From contig JASAND010019833.1 in the NCBI GenBank assembly GCA_030248195.1, forward strand, positions 1-64,000: a DNA stretch of 64,000 nt. Direction: 5' to 3'. The notes beneath the pieces were generated by a model, which did no database searches, was not told the origin of the DNA, and saw only the letters and a list, made by a program, of their open reading frames with translations. Shown piece after piece: positions 34,632 to 45,436 of the stretch; within the stretch, counting starts at the first letter, position 1; each line of letters starts with the position of its first letter. Both the position numbers and the translations under genes were made by a program. This stretch comes from Trissonchulus latispiculum. Taxonomy: Eukaryota > Nematoda > Enoplea > Enoplida > Ironidae.

Positions 34632-35639
34632 TGATCTAAAGCTGCAAGTGGTGAGATTCGGAAAAATTGTGGCCGAGCAGCCGCAAACCGTTACCTCTGC
34701 CACAATTCGACAGTCGATTTCGCAGGTCGTCATTCGCGGTATGATATGCTGCCACTCATGGACCTGTTTACAGTCCACCCCCCGACCAGGGTAGCGAATG
34801 ATATGGGTAGCCTCCAGGCTTATGATTGTGGCATACTGTACGGGCAGGTAAGAAGTGGTCATTTGCGGTCCCGCGTCATAGGTCGGATCCGAAACATAGA
34901 ATTCGAATTTCGAAATCAGGGCCGGAGCACTGCCCACGAACTGATTTAGTTCCGTGGCCGTTTGCATGAAGGCAACTTCATCGAATTGAATCACGCCCAG
35001 AAATCCGCTTTTCACGGAATTTCGTTGCTGCACTCCGGTATCCACGAATTTAAGGCAAAGGTTGGAGAAGGGGCCTTGAATCGGTTTTGCGTTCCCAGCG
35101 CAGCAATCCGTTGATTGTTCGCCCTGTCCGCGAAAACAGGCGTACATAAATTCGCTGCAGGTCAGGGTATAGTCGGTAAAGAGACAATCCGGACAGTCGA
35201 AATTCGGTGCCAACTTTTGGGCCTCCTGAACGAAATCTTCGGCTTTCATCGGAATCGCCAGTGATTTTTTGTCCGTGGCAATCTCCTCATTTCGACTCTT
35301 AAAAAAGTGCAAATGACTCAGATAGACATCTCTGTAGAGCATATACTCAAGAAAAGCGTACAGAAAGTCCACACTAACATTTCTGGCACGCATGGCCGTT
35401 AGGTTCCAATAGCCCGCTACCGGTGGGCATATGGTAAGATGGGGTAACGGTATACTGGGATTTTGAACGGTAGTTGTGGTCGTAGTTGGGGGACTGTTAA
35501 GATAGTCCTTAACATTTAGACTGCACTGATACAGTCCTATTCCTGTAAAAGTGATCAAAAATACGATCCATAGCCCCTGTTCGAATCTGGTGGCATGAAT
35601 GCCCAGAATATTTTCCACGCCGTGTATGTCAACGGTCAT
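34632..35639 (-). CDS. DEG/ENaC channel gene 2, exon 1 (N-term, TM1, ectodomain)
   Basis: 336 codons from ATG 35639 to a TCA|GTAGGT donor in phase 0. Residues 6-7 are His-Gly. TM1 follows (LWIVFLITFTGIGLYQC), then LPHLTICPPVAGYWNL. The ectodomain cysteine pattern matches gene 1 (FMYACFRGQG, TDCC, TCEIDCRIVAEVTVCGCSA). A sodium channel subunit at the plasma membrane. Both paralogs are on the minus strand, gene 2 upstream of gene 1 with a 1.4-kb spacer, so a tandem duplication followed by divergence is likely. Confidence 0.9.
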
Positions 35640-36155
35640 GACATTATGTTAAGCAAGAGATCTGAAATGCAAAAAACCATACTGAAATTGATAAAAATAT
35701 AAAAAATGTGAAGGTCAGATTAGTAGATCAATCCGTTTCAATAGTGGTAAAGATAAAATCAATACTAAGTTAAACTTAAATTAGTTGATTTATGAGGTGT
35801 AATATGTGTAGTTAACGATAAACTGGGACCATAGGATAAAGTAGGGGGACGTAGGATAAAGTACAGTATAATAAAATGGGGGGGGAGGTTGCAGACATCG
35901 ATCGATGGGTCAGACCCCTTTAGCGAAAGGGAAAAAAGGGTAGTCCCTCTAGTGCAGAAGGAAAAAGGTAGACCAAATGTTGCACATGCTTCAACACCTT
36001 TTAGCGATTTTATTCAAAAATTTTTTAAAAATTGCAAAATCTTTATTAATTTTTGATCGTCTTTTGAAATACCCTCGCCAGAGCCGGGTTAGACTCCCAG
36101 AATCTGTCCCCGTGGTAATGTACATATGCTTGAGGCCCATTAGAAAACAGAAGGC
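35640..36155. other. Intergenic upstream of DEG/ENaC gene 2
   Basis: Contains a small repeat of TAGGATAAAGTA (about 35835-35870) and short G runs. No gene seen. Confidence 0.35.
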
Positions 36156-36159
36156 AGTA

Positions 36160-36492
36160 GTACTTAATTTTTTACAGCACCTCACCCCAGTCGGTACTCC
36201 GGTTAGCAGCAGTGCCAGCTTAGAACGTAGGCATTTTTGAAGGAAGAGAGATGCTGACACTGAATAATTACCATAGCAAATAGCCGAGGTGTTCTACAAG
36301 GCTATCAGAACCTCCGTTACATCCACAGTAATGGAGGTTATGTGGTAGCTCCACCTGACGGGCGCCCACCCCTTGACAATCTCGCTAAATTGCCCAGGAG
36401 GAATATGAAATGGGTGCTAGGGCTTATTTTTCAAGTTCTAGGCTTGACATAATCCTCCACTTATAGCGCAGTAAGAAACCACTGCGCTATCC
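36160..36492 (-). repeat. Second SINE family, copy 1
   Basis: About 330 bp that recur on + at 39275-39612. The head, read on minus, is GGATAGCGCAGTGGTTTCTTAC, an A-box-like tRNA start. The body includes ATATTCCTCCTGGGCAATTT, GTCAGGTGGAGC, CCTCCATTACTGTGGA, GTAGAACACCTCGG and AACGTAGG/CCTACGTT words. Non-coding. Confidence 0.65.
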
Positions 36493-36604
36493 AATTTCGT
36501 GTAATTCGTGTAACATAGATAACATTTATTTAATTGGAACTCTGAAAGTGAGTCACACAGTTCTTATCCGTCCTAATTCGTAGGATAATAGAAAAGGTTT
36601 AGCT

Positions 36605-36676
36605 CCGCCGGAAATTGAACCACAGATCTCCCGGACTGCAGTCAATCGTACAACCACTACACCACGGAGCCAGGGC
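36605..36676 (-). repeat. Degenerate tRNA-like sequence
   Basis: On minus it starts GGCTCCGTGGTGTAGTGG, has CTGCA in the anticodon-loop region and a B-box-like GGTTCAATTTC, and its ends could pair (GGCTCCG with CGGAGCT). The anticodon and T stems do not pair well, so this is a pseudo-tRNA or SINE head. Confidence 0.45.
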
Positions 36677-36679
36677 CCT

Positions 36680-36885
36680 GTTTTATAAAAATAGGAGTTA
36701 AGGAATCAAGGAGTCCTAGTTAGGAGGCCTAGGAGCTAGGAGTGATGAATTTTTCCATATTTGAATTTAGGAGCTAGGAGCTCCTAAAATTGAAAACTCC
36801 TAACTTAGGAGTATGCAAACTTTTAGGAGTCCTAGCCATTTTGTCCTATAAAAGACTCCTAGCTCCTAGAAATAGTTTGTTTCAC
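36680..36885. repeat. Inverted AGGAGTCCTAG-rich repeat
   Basis: Repeated AGGAG/CTCCT and CCTAG/CTAGG words in both orientations, after GGGCCCTGTTTTATAAAA at the left. It looks like a MITE with a lost or unrecognised right end. Confidence 0.4.
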
Positions 36886-37337
36886 ACCAGATTTGGGAAA
36901 TCAGAAAATCGCTTCCAACTGAAAACAACCTACAATTCCTGCAAGGATATTTGTTGTGTCTGAATAATTGCAAGGTTTGCGTCAAGTTAGAAAGTATGCT
37001 GAAAATATAACTACTATCCTTATTGGTAGACGACGAATTCGCCATAAAACTTTTACGGACTCTCTGTGACTGCGCCTCTTCTCATAAAACTTGACTCGGG
37101 TGCAATTAGAACTCTCATTAGTTTCAACCGCAGACACAACTCAAGTTGCATCACATCGACTAACTAGACAGCAAAGTTCTGGCGTTTCTGAAAACCGAAG
37201 CCTGAAATTGCACTATGCAAGAAGAGTAAGCACAATACCGAATGTTCTCCCGTTTGGGGGCCGCTCTGTTCGACTATGCGCTAAAGAAAGGTATATAGTC
37301 CCTGCTTGGTGGAAGGGTCGCCAAGGACCCCGTTAAG

Positions 37338-38179
37338 CAGGGATGGAAACTGGGTCATGGGTCATTGGGTCATGGGTCGTTTGGGTCGCCTTTTTTGCTT
37401 GGGTCACTGGGTCTTGGGTCACGAATTTTGTGAACCGGTTGGGTCAGTGTGGGTCTGGGTCAAGCTTCCTGTGGGTTACTTTGGGTCTGGATCAGCAATT
37501 TTTATTGGGTCATTTTGGGTCTGGGTCACAGGGTCTTACCAAATTTTAAATTCGAAGATCTGGCATAGTTTCCATTTCGCGGCTAAAAAGTTTTTCGCGC
37601 CTTCGGCGCGAATTTTAAATTAAATTTAGTATTGTTTCTCTGTAATCAATAGAGTTAGCTGCGACTTGTCCGGCCATTATGTTTGCGTCGGTTCGTGTAA
37701 TAAAAGCCACTACACTACATGTACACTTCCATCGAAAATTTTAAATATTTTGCAATATCAACCAATCAGGTCTTCTAAGTAAAATAACTATTATTGAAAA
37801 ATAATGAAAATGACAAGATTGAGAAGCTCCGAACCTACAACCCTCTTCAGAAGAACTTTTTGTTGGATTATGACTAATTATGTACTGACTGCTATTTACC
37901 AATTGTTTAAAAATTTACATTGTGTTGGCCTGGCCCATACAATGTCTCCCGGTGTCCGTGTCACAGTTTCAAAAACACTTCACAAAAGGATAATGCAAAG
38001 TCAGTTCAGGTCGAGTTATTTTATTGGGTCATTTGGGTCTGGGTCACGATAATTCTTGGGTCATTTGGGTCTGGGTCACGGAATTTTCAAATTTCATGGG
38101 TTGCCTTGGGTCTGGGTCAAATTTGCTTTTGGGTCAAGTGGGTCATGGGTCAGAAATAATGACCCAGTTTCCATCCCTG
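37338..38179. mobile_element. hAT-like element with GGGTCA arrays, perfect 8-bp TSD
   Basis: An 842-bp element with terminal repeats beginning CAGGGATGGAAACTGGGTCA (inverted at the right end) and a perfect duplication CCGTTAAG at 37330-37337 and 38180-38187. Near each end lies an array of GGGTCA/GGGTCTGGGTCA units in the same (direct) orientation on both sides. CAGGG termini and an 8-bp duplication fit hAT. No transposase. Confidence 0.8.
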
Positions 38180-38189
38180 CCGTTAAGTG

Positions 38190-38219
38190 ATATATGTGAT
38201 ATATATATAGGTATATAAG

Positions 38220-38257
<38 letters not shown>

Positions 38258-38262
38258 TAGAA
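38190..38262. repeat. TA microsatellite
   Basis: Alternating TA/GTATA run next to the right end of the hAT-like element. Confidence 0.7.
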
Positions 38263-39270
38263 GTGAAATGCGGACTTCTGCTGAAAGTATATTACAAACT
38301 GCAATTTCAAAGTTTCAAGTAAATCGGTGCTGACCAGACACCATCACACTCTTATATATTATGTACTCTTGCTAATGATGTGATAAGGGGAAATTAAGCA
38401 TACCGCTGAATTGAGTCATAGTGACATGAACAGTTAAGCCTAACACCATCTGCTACAGGTAGAGCCAAACCTCTCTATTGTATCGAATTAAGCCATTGCT
38501 CGAGAATGAAAATCTGAAATCATGTCAGGCATTGAATTTGTATGATTTGTTGACACCATAGGCTATCTTTACACAATTTGCATGATACCTAATTTTTGGA
38601 TGAAACCTGCACAGAAAGGTTTAAGCATAAGCTTTAAGTTTAGTTTAAGCTTAAACTACAACTTTAGTTATGCAGTGTGTACAGTTGAACTCCAACCTAA
38701 ACGTTCTCCAGGTATTAACAGGAGCACAAGACGCACAAACACAACCGGTCCACACGGGAAAGAACATTTAAGCACGAGTACATAAGGTACAGCACAGAGT
38801 TTACAAGACTCACAGCGTCTTGGGGAGTAGCTATTTAAAATTGACTGACTGTGAGAACAATGTTGAAATTCAATTTAAATTTGTTACGCTTATGAGCAGT
38901 GCTTTGACTATGAATTGACACTATGCACTCCTACTATCACAAATGATAAACGACAACAACACAGGAGCGCAGTTAGCCTCATCAGCTGTGCAGAAAAATG
39001 TGTACCTCAAATAGTATGCCAGCTTTAATAGGCATTGATAACTTTTTTGATCTATAAGACGTGAGCAAATATACTCCCAGGAAAAACGGAAAAATGAAAG
39101 CGATATGAAGGCTTTCAAGGGAAAGAGGGGCAATATCTCTTCCGGTGCAGTCAGAAAAAAAGGACTGTGTGTGTGGAGGTTGGACTCATGAGTGCGTTTT
39201 TTTCGACAAAAAAGAAAATGTCAACTTTTGTGGTGGAATTGAAGTGTCATCTTTCCACAGACAAACAGTA
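38263..39270. other. Intergenic, no gene seen
   Basis: Contains one copy of the recurring word CACACTCTTATATATTATG (38344-38362). The rest is unremarkable. Confidence 0.35.
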
Positions 39271-39274
39271 ACTC

Positions 39275-39612
39275 GACCCTCTGATAGCTCAGTGGTTTCT
39301 TACAGTGTTGTAAGTGGAGGATTATGTCAAGTCTGCAGTGTGCAAAAGATAAGCTCTAGTACACATTTCATATTCCTCCTGGGCAATTTACCAAAGGGGT
39401 GGCCGCCAGTCAGGTGGAGCCACCACATACCCCTCCATTACTGTGGACTTAATGGAGGTCCAGATAGCTTTGTAGAACACCTCGGGGAATTGCTACGGCA
39501 ATTATTCAGTGTCAGCATCCCCCTTCCCTCAAACATGCATACGTTCTAAGCTGGCACTACCTCTAACCTGAGCACCAATTGGGGTGAGGTGGCTGTAAAA
39601 ATAGTAACTGGT
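39275..39612 (+). repeat. Second SINE family, copy 2
   Basis: Plus-strand partner of 36160-36492. The head is GATAGCTCAGTGGTTTCTTAC and the body matches in order. An open frame across it is incidental. Confidence 0.65.
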
Positions 39613-39810
39613 ATTGAATCTTTAATTTTGTTCACTTCTTTCCAATGAATAATAAACAAAAAATAAGACATTTAATATACTGTAAATTTTATACTGTTGA
39701 CACGCTCCCCCTACTCGGCGTTGCAGTTCCATGCAATACAACTGAAAATGCTTCAGCTAGAACAGGCCTTGGCTTAAGTATAACTTCACACTTATCTTAT
39801 ATTGTCCCTG

Positions 39811-41560
39811 TCATGGTAAAATAGTGCCCCCCCGAAAAAAGTGTTCCCCGGACACATTTTCCGAGGAAATAGTATCCACTTTTAATGTTCCCCTTCAATC
39901 TTTGTCCGGCGTACACTTTTTCCAAAGAAATAGTGACCTCCGAACCTTTTTCTCTATGAAATTGTGTCTTACTTACTTAGGTGGGATGGTCGCTTTGAGA
40001 AATGTATGGTCACGGATTTTGCTTATTTTCGCACACAATATAGGTACATATGTTCTCAAAAACAAGACAAAGAGTTCGAAATCAAACTGTAACAAAGATA
40101 GTCAGGTTGTGCTTTGAACTTGGAAAACTTGAAGATCTCTGTAATGTGCCGTCAAGGATCATGTGGAAACAGAACGGCATCGAAATTGGGGTCGACTGAT
40201 ATGGTAAATCAATACTGCTTGCTTGGCTAATATTTTTAATGTAGTCGAAAGCAAATTTTCAGCTTGATTGTTGCAGTTTTGCGACTCCCACAGATGGGCA
40301 AAACTGCTATCTAAGACGATCCAAATGACCAAACCTTTTTAACAATTCTTGGAATTAATGTCCTAATGACCGAGGGGGGACCTTATTTCCTAGAAAACAT
40401 TTATTTACTGGGCAAAGCTAAAAATAAAGTTTTTACCCAAAGAGTAGGAATACCAATGGGTACGAATGCAGCACCATACATCGCCAACTTGTTACTCACA
40501 GCGTATGAGTATATCTTTATTAAGGAACAGCTTAGTAAAGGTAATGTAGAAATCTGTAAATGCTTAAGTAAAGTGTACAGGTATATTGATGATATCACGG
40601 TAGTTAATGATAAAGGCTGGTTTGACATATTGTTGAAATTAATTTATCCACTTTGCTTAACATTAAAGAAAGTTAACACGTCTGACAAAGAAGCTGATGT
40701 TTTAGATATTCATATAAAAGTAAACTCAAATAAAACATTTCACTATAAAGTATATGACAAACGTGATGACTTTAACTTTAATGTTATAGCAATGCCGGAC
40801 CTCAGAGGTAACATGAGTAATAGATGTGGATACTTCGTTTTGGAAAACGAGCTAAAACGATACTTGAAGTTAACTACTGAATTTGATGATTTAAAATTCA
40901 GAATTAGAAAACTGGTTAACTGTGTATTAAATAGAGGATACTCTAAGAGAAATATGTTGACTGTGTTAGATAAATTTGGGAATACGGACGACTTTAAATG
41001 TAAATTCAATTTCAGGTGGAAGAACAACATACGCAAAGACATATTCGGATAGGCTATGTATGGAACTCAGTCCGCCGCCGTACCCCTTGCAGTTCCGGAA
41101 CTGTGAGCGGCGGTCGTGGAAAGGGACGCAAGGGGCAGTGGATATGGTTTAACTCCATAATTAACAATATCGTCGAGCACCCTTCTCCCGGACTGAGGGG
41201 CACTCAGTTACATGTACCGTTACAGAATAGTACTTAGTCACCTATGCATTTTAAGATTATCCTTATGCATAAGATGAAGTGCCTCCAGATGTTTATGGTC
41301 GTGGACTTAGATCCACTGATTAATAACGGAATTGTATAATAGAATGCCAAACTTTTTGGGACATGTAAAGTTAACTGTAACTCATTCTCTTATTGCATTG
41401 TTTATGTAAATAAATATGATTTTCCCTGCAAAATGGATTGGCTTATTTGTTTTTCTACTATTCATATTAGTTGGACCTGGTGGTCCTAGTGGAGGTAATT
41501 ACTTGAAAAGCATCCGGGAGAGAACACTTTTCGGAGGGACACTATTTGTACTATGACACC
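39811..41560. mobile_element. Inverted-repeat-bounded element containing an RT fragment
   Basis: The left end TGTCATGGTAAAATAGTG and right end CACTATTTGTACTATGACA are imperfect inverted repeats. They continue inward with GAAAAAAGTGTTC and GAACACTTTTC. Length is about 1.75 kb. The left arm has further ACACTTTT/GTTCCCC subrepeats. No target duplication is clear. Confidence 0.5.
40366..41052 (+). pseudogene. Reverse transcriptase fragment (GIPMG ... YIDD type)
   Basis: The 228-codon open frame carries RT motifs: QRVGIPMGTNAAPYIANLLL (palm motif B region), then YRYIDDI (catalytic motif C) and LDIHIKV. A downstream VYDKRDDFNF block follows, typical of a family of RT proteins common in invertebrates and some fungi and related at a distance to Penelope-like elements. 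The N-terminal fingers and motif A are missing, so it is truncated. No endonuclease (GIY-YIG) domain is visible. The enclosing inverted repeats are unusual for an RT. Confidence 0.65.
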
Positions 41561-41569
41561 CATCTTTGA

Positions 41570-42060
41570 TTCGAATTTTCCGCCAAAGTTATGAACTTTT
41601 GAACCATTAGAAAAATTATATAATGACCTAACTATTCCAAGCCAGCTCCAATAAAAGTGACTATATCCTATTTATATGGGGCGTGATGAACGTTAATTAT
41701 TTCCTTAGAATCCACGGATGATATTTATTGCGTGACTGATAGACGGATAATGACACAAATTTTTTAGTTTTTCCAAAAAATCATTTCATTCCACATAAAA
41801 TTTTAGAGTTGAATGAAAAAACTGAAAATGAAATATAATGTCAAGTATTATATCGACTTTGAGAGCTCCAGTAGCGGCATCATCAGTTCGACAGTTAAGT
41901 GAATAACAGTTTCCACTAATTAGTCTAATTAATTACGTGTTCATTAAACCGTGCAGCTTCTGAGCTGAAATTTGTTCCTCTCATATTCCTGCTATTCCTC
42001 TGTCCAGAAGCTCCTAGTGTGAGTGGAAATGAAATATTTGATACCAACATAATAAGCGCA
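41570..42060. other. Intergenic, no gene seen
   Basis: AT-rich; nothing recognised. Confidence 0.3.
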
Positions 42061-42062
42061 CA

Positions 42063-42300
<238 letters not shown>

Positions 42301-42309
42301 CCAGAACAC

Positions 42310-43109
42310 CACTAGCGTAGCCAGAAAAAAATTTCGGGGGGGGGGCAAGTCAAAATTTTTCAAACTTAACTGTGGCAGTTAAAAACTGAACCGCAAGCAT
42401 TTTATTACGTTAACTTATTTTTCGGGCCTTAAATTAGCAATTTTGAGATGTAGAAAATTCAAAATTCCGCCGTTACATGGTTTGCGCAACTGACACCAGT
42501 TGGGGGGTCTGGGGGGCGAAGCCCCCCAGAAGTTGAAGAATTTTTTAATTTTGCTGCCTGAAATGCATTTTTTGAGCGCATTTTTCCTCCTGTAAGGAAA
42601 GGTAAGATTATAAAAGTAATGTAGCATAATCAAAAGTAAATATATAGTTTAATTTAAATAACAGAAAGCCTATTTGGAAATTTATGTGAAGGGAAGTGAA
42701 TGAATGACAAATGCTAACTTCTACAACGTTATACGGTAGCCAAAAAGTTTTTGCTATTTTCCAGAAAAAGTGTGTACTTATATACGCATTTTTGAGCAAA
42801 ACACGGTAAATAAGTACCATACTTTACTACTACATTACATATACTAACATATTACATTTGCGATTATGTAAATTGAAATGACATTTTAGAATTGGCTACG
42901 AAGAAATATAATAATTCGCGCCGAAGGCGCGAAAAATTTTTGGATTTTAGTTCTAAATTGTTTTAATTTTCATCAATTTCCAGGCTCAACGCAGTCTACA
43001 GCTGCTGTCTGCGTCCTAAATATTGCTTGATGGTAGATATTTCCAGGGGGGCAACCCGATTTCGGGGGGGGCATGCCCCCCTTGCCCCCCCCCCTTGGCT
43101 ACGCGCCTG
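42310..43109. mobile_element. hAT-like element with poly-G subterminal tracts, perfect 8-bp TSD
   Basis: An 800-bp element with ends CACTAGCGTAGCCA and TTGGCTACGCGCCTG, and duplication CAGAACAC at 42302-42309 and 43110-43117. G-rich and C-rich runs lie just inside both ends (about 42337 and 43060-43095). No transposase. Confidence 0.8.
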
Positions 43110-43117
43110 CAGAACAC

Positions 43118-44318
43118 TATTCCCTTTGTTGCTTATACTGGAAAAACTGTCCATGGCAAGAGTGCTACAACGAATTCATAGGCCACTAGAGACTTCTCTG
43201 CAATGTAGACAAGTCGCTAGTGGCTTTACTCTTCAGCCCGGTTCATATATATGAAAGGAAAGGAATATGATTGTGGCTCAACTGGAGTGTCCACACTGGG
43301 CAAATGTTGGCAAATGACTCCAACTGTGGCCACTTCGACCACAGTAGGCAAATGTTGATAGAATGTTCAGGGTGGAGATGCCAACCGGAAATCACATTCC
43401 GTTATTATAACCCAAGTTTCCGTCCCGAACAGTTGGCGACCCTCCCTCCACCAAACGGGGCCATTTTGAGTGACTCCATCAAGGAAAGGAAGGGGGTATG
43501 CCTTATCAAACCGAGCGATCCCCCACCTAACGGGAGAACATTCCTCCTGTTTTGTGATCGGAGTATCGTTACGCAATGCACTGAAGAGGAGCACTCTAGT
43601 GGTTTACTCTTCTTCTAATATGTAGTGCAACTATGCACTCTTGGTGTTTGTAGCTTGATTCGGCCAATGTCTTACCTTCCTGTAATTTGGAACTTTCAGA
43701 AACTTCACCCTTCTAGAATATCATACCACTAAGCTACCAGGGTATTGGTTTTGGTGGGGCAACTCCCCCCAACAGGAGTGTCGCAAAAAAAGAAATAGAG
43801 CAGAGGATTACGGTAGTTTCAACTTAGAGTTCTCCCCCCCCCGATTGGTCCCTATTTGGGGGACGATCTCGTAAAGAGGTCTACGATTGGTAACAAATCA
43901 GATTTCAGAAACCTCCTCCCAGTTTGGTGGGTGAGGTTGTGGGATGTGATTGGCAGTTGGAGTTGGCCATCCCTCCCCAACCGGAGTGGGTTAGTTTTTT
44001 GGACCCCCCCCCCCCCTTCAATTGGGAACATTCGCGTATTGTGGTCGGACCAACTAACAAGGTACACTTTTTTACAATAATACTGTTACGAACTGTTGAT
44101 ACCAGTGTCTAAGCTTTACACCTTTCAAAGCCGCATCTACGATAGCTGAGTGATGAGGATGCTAGACTGTGAATCAGCCATCTCTGGTTCGATTCACATC
44201 CTAGAAATCTTTTTTTTCCGAATTCTGACAGAAATTTCTTCTACAGAAAAACGTTTCCACTGCAGGAAGTTATGAAGAAATTTGTTCAGAAATAAAGGTT
44301 AATAAAAACGCTCACATA
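43118..44318. other. Intergenic with C/G runs; one tRNA-like stretch
   Basis: Several C or G homopolymer runs (43830, 44005). At about 44137-44206 a tRNA-like sequence has GATAGCTGAGTGATGAGG (A-box-like) and GGTTCGATTC (B-box), but the stems pair poorly. No gene seen. Confidence 0.4.
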
Positions 44319-44326
44319 TTTGGAAG

Positions 44327-45428
44327 TAGTGTTTGAGGCCGGCCGCCGGCCGCGATGCAAATCAACAGTCAGAAATTTACGGTGTCCGTTCAAAACGTCT
44401 AAAGTCAAAACGTCTAACGTTCATAACGTCTACCAACGAAACGTCTAACGACGAAATGTCTACTGACAAAACGTCTAATTTTTCCAAAATTGTGTCACAC
44501 GTTCAAAACGTCTAAAACCATTTTTAAAGAAAGCGTGTTATTTTGAAGTAAATATATTTTAAAATCACTTTACATTAAACTCTATTTCTAGTTTATTGTT
44601 TCATTTTAAATTGTGTTTAGTTTTTAAATAGTTCTGAAAAGCCAGGATGTGCAAATGGCTTGAAACATTTATATAATGTACAATTTACAATATACATTAC
44701 ACTTTTCAATTCTAGAAATTTTCGAATTTATGCTTAAAATTAATAAGTAATCAGCAATCAGTGAAATCTGTTGCACCATCTTTACTGATTACAGTCAGTA
44801 ATCAGTATTCAGTAAATAATCAGTGAATAGTCAATGACTAGTCGAATACTGAAGCTAATGCAGAAAATAAGAAGTTTATTTGGGACAATGCCAGAACTTC
44901 AAATTCAAGATTTGAATACTCATACCCAAAGCGGTCTATAGGAAAACTGACCCAGACCCATACAAAATAAGCAAAAAATAACCAAAAGTAGGGAACGTTT
45001 AGACGTTTTGAACGTGTGACACAATTTTAAAAAATTTAGACTTTTTGTCAGTAGACGTTTCGTCGTTAGACGTTTTGTCGGTAGACGTTATGAACGTTAG
45101 ACGTTTTGACGTTAGACGTTTTGATAGGGAACCGAAATTTACAATCTAGAGCAACTAAGCTTAAAATGAACTCCAAATCTGGTTTTTGTCTGGTTTGTGC
45201 AATCAGTGTACACGTACAACTACGTTTTTCTAATATAACACCCAAAAAATTAACATCTTAGCAGTCATAATAGTTGCTCCGCAAACTGCTCCAGGACAGC
45301 CACCGGCCGGCCTACGGGCTCACCGGCTGCCAGCCCGCCGGCCGGCCGGCCGCAGGGTCCGGTCGGGCCGGCCGGCGACGCTACGGCCGGCGGGCGGCCG
45401 GTGAAACCTCGGCCGGCCTCAAACACTA
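44327..45428. mobile_element. hAT-like element with GGCCGGCC-rich ends, perfect 8-bp TSD
   Basis: A 1102-bp element starting TAGTGTTTGAGGCCGGCC and ending GGCCGGCCTCAAACACTA, with duplication TTTGGAAG at 44319-44326 and 45429-45436. The TAGTG terminus and 8-bp duplication indicate hAT. The right side has a long GC-rich block (45300-45415). A separate foldback element (44381-45133) is inserted inside it. Confidence 0.85.
44381..45133. mobile_element. Foldback element of CGTCTAACG repeats, perfect 9-bp TSD
   Basis: A 753-bp element whose arms are tandem AAAACGTCTAACG-type units, inverted on the right. The ends GGTGTCC and GGGAACC are weakly matched before the array. A perfect 9-bp duplication GAAATTTAC lies at 44372-44380 and 45134-45142. 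It is inserted in a hAT-like element, so it is younger than its host. The 9-bp duplication fits MULE/FB-type transposition. Confidence 0.8.
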
Positions 45429-45436
45429 TTTGGAAG

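Noticed and set aside
40366..41052. Bacterial retron or group II intron RT
   Set aside because: Motifs match a eukaryotic RT family, and the surroundings are animal repeats.
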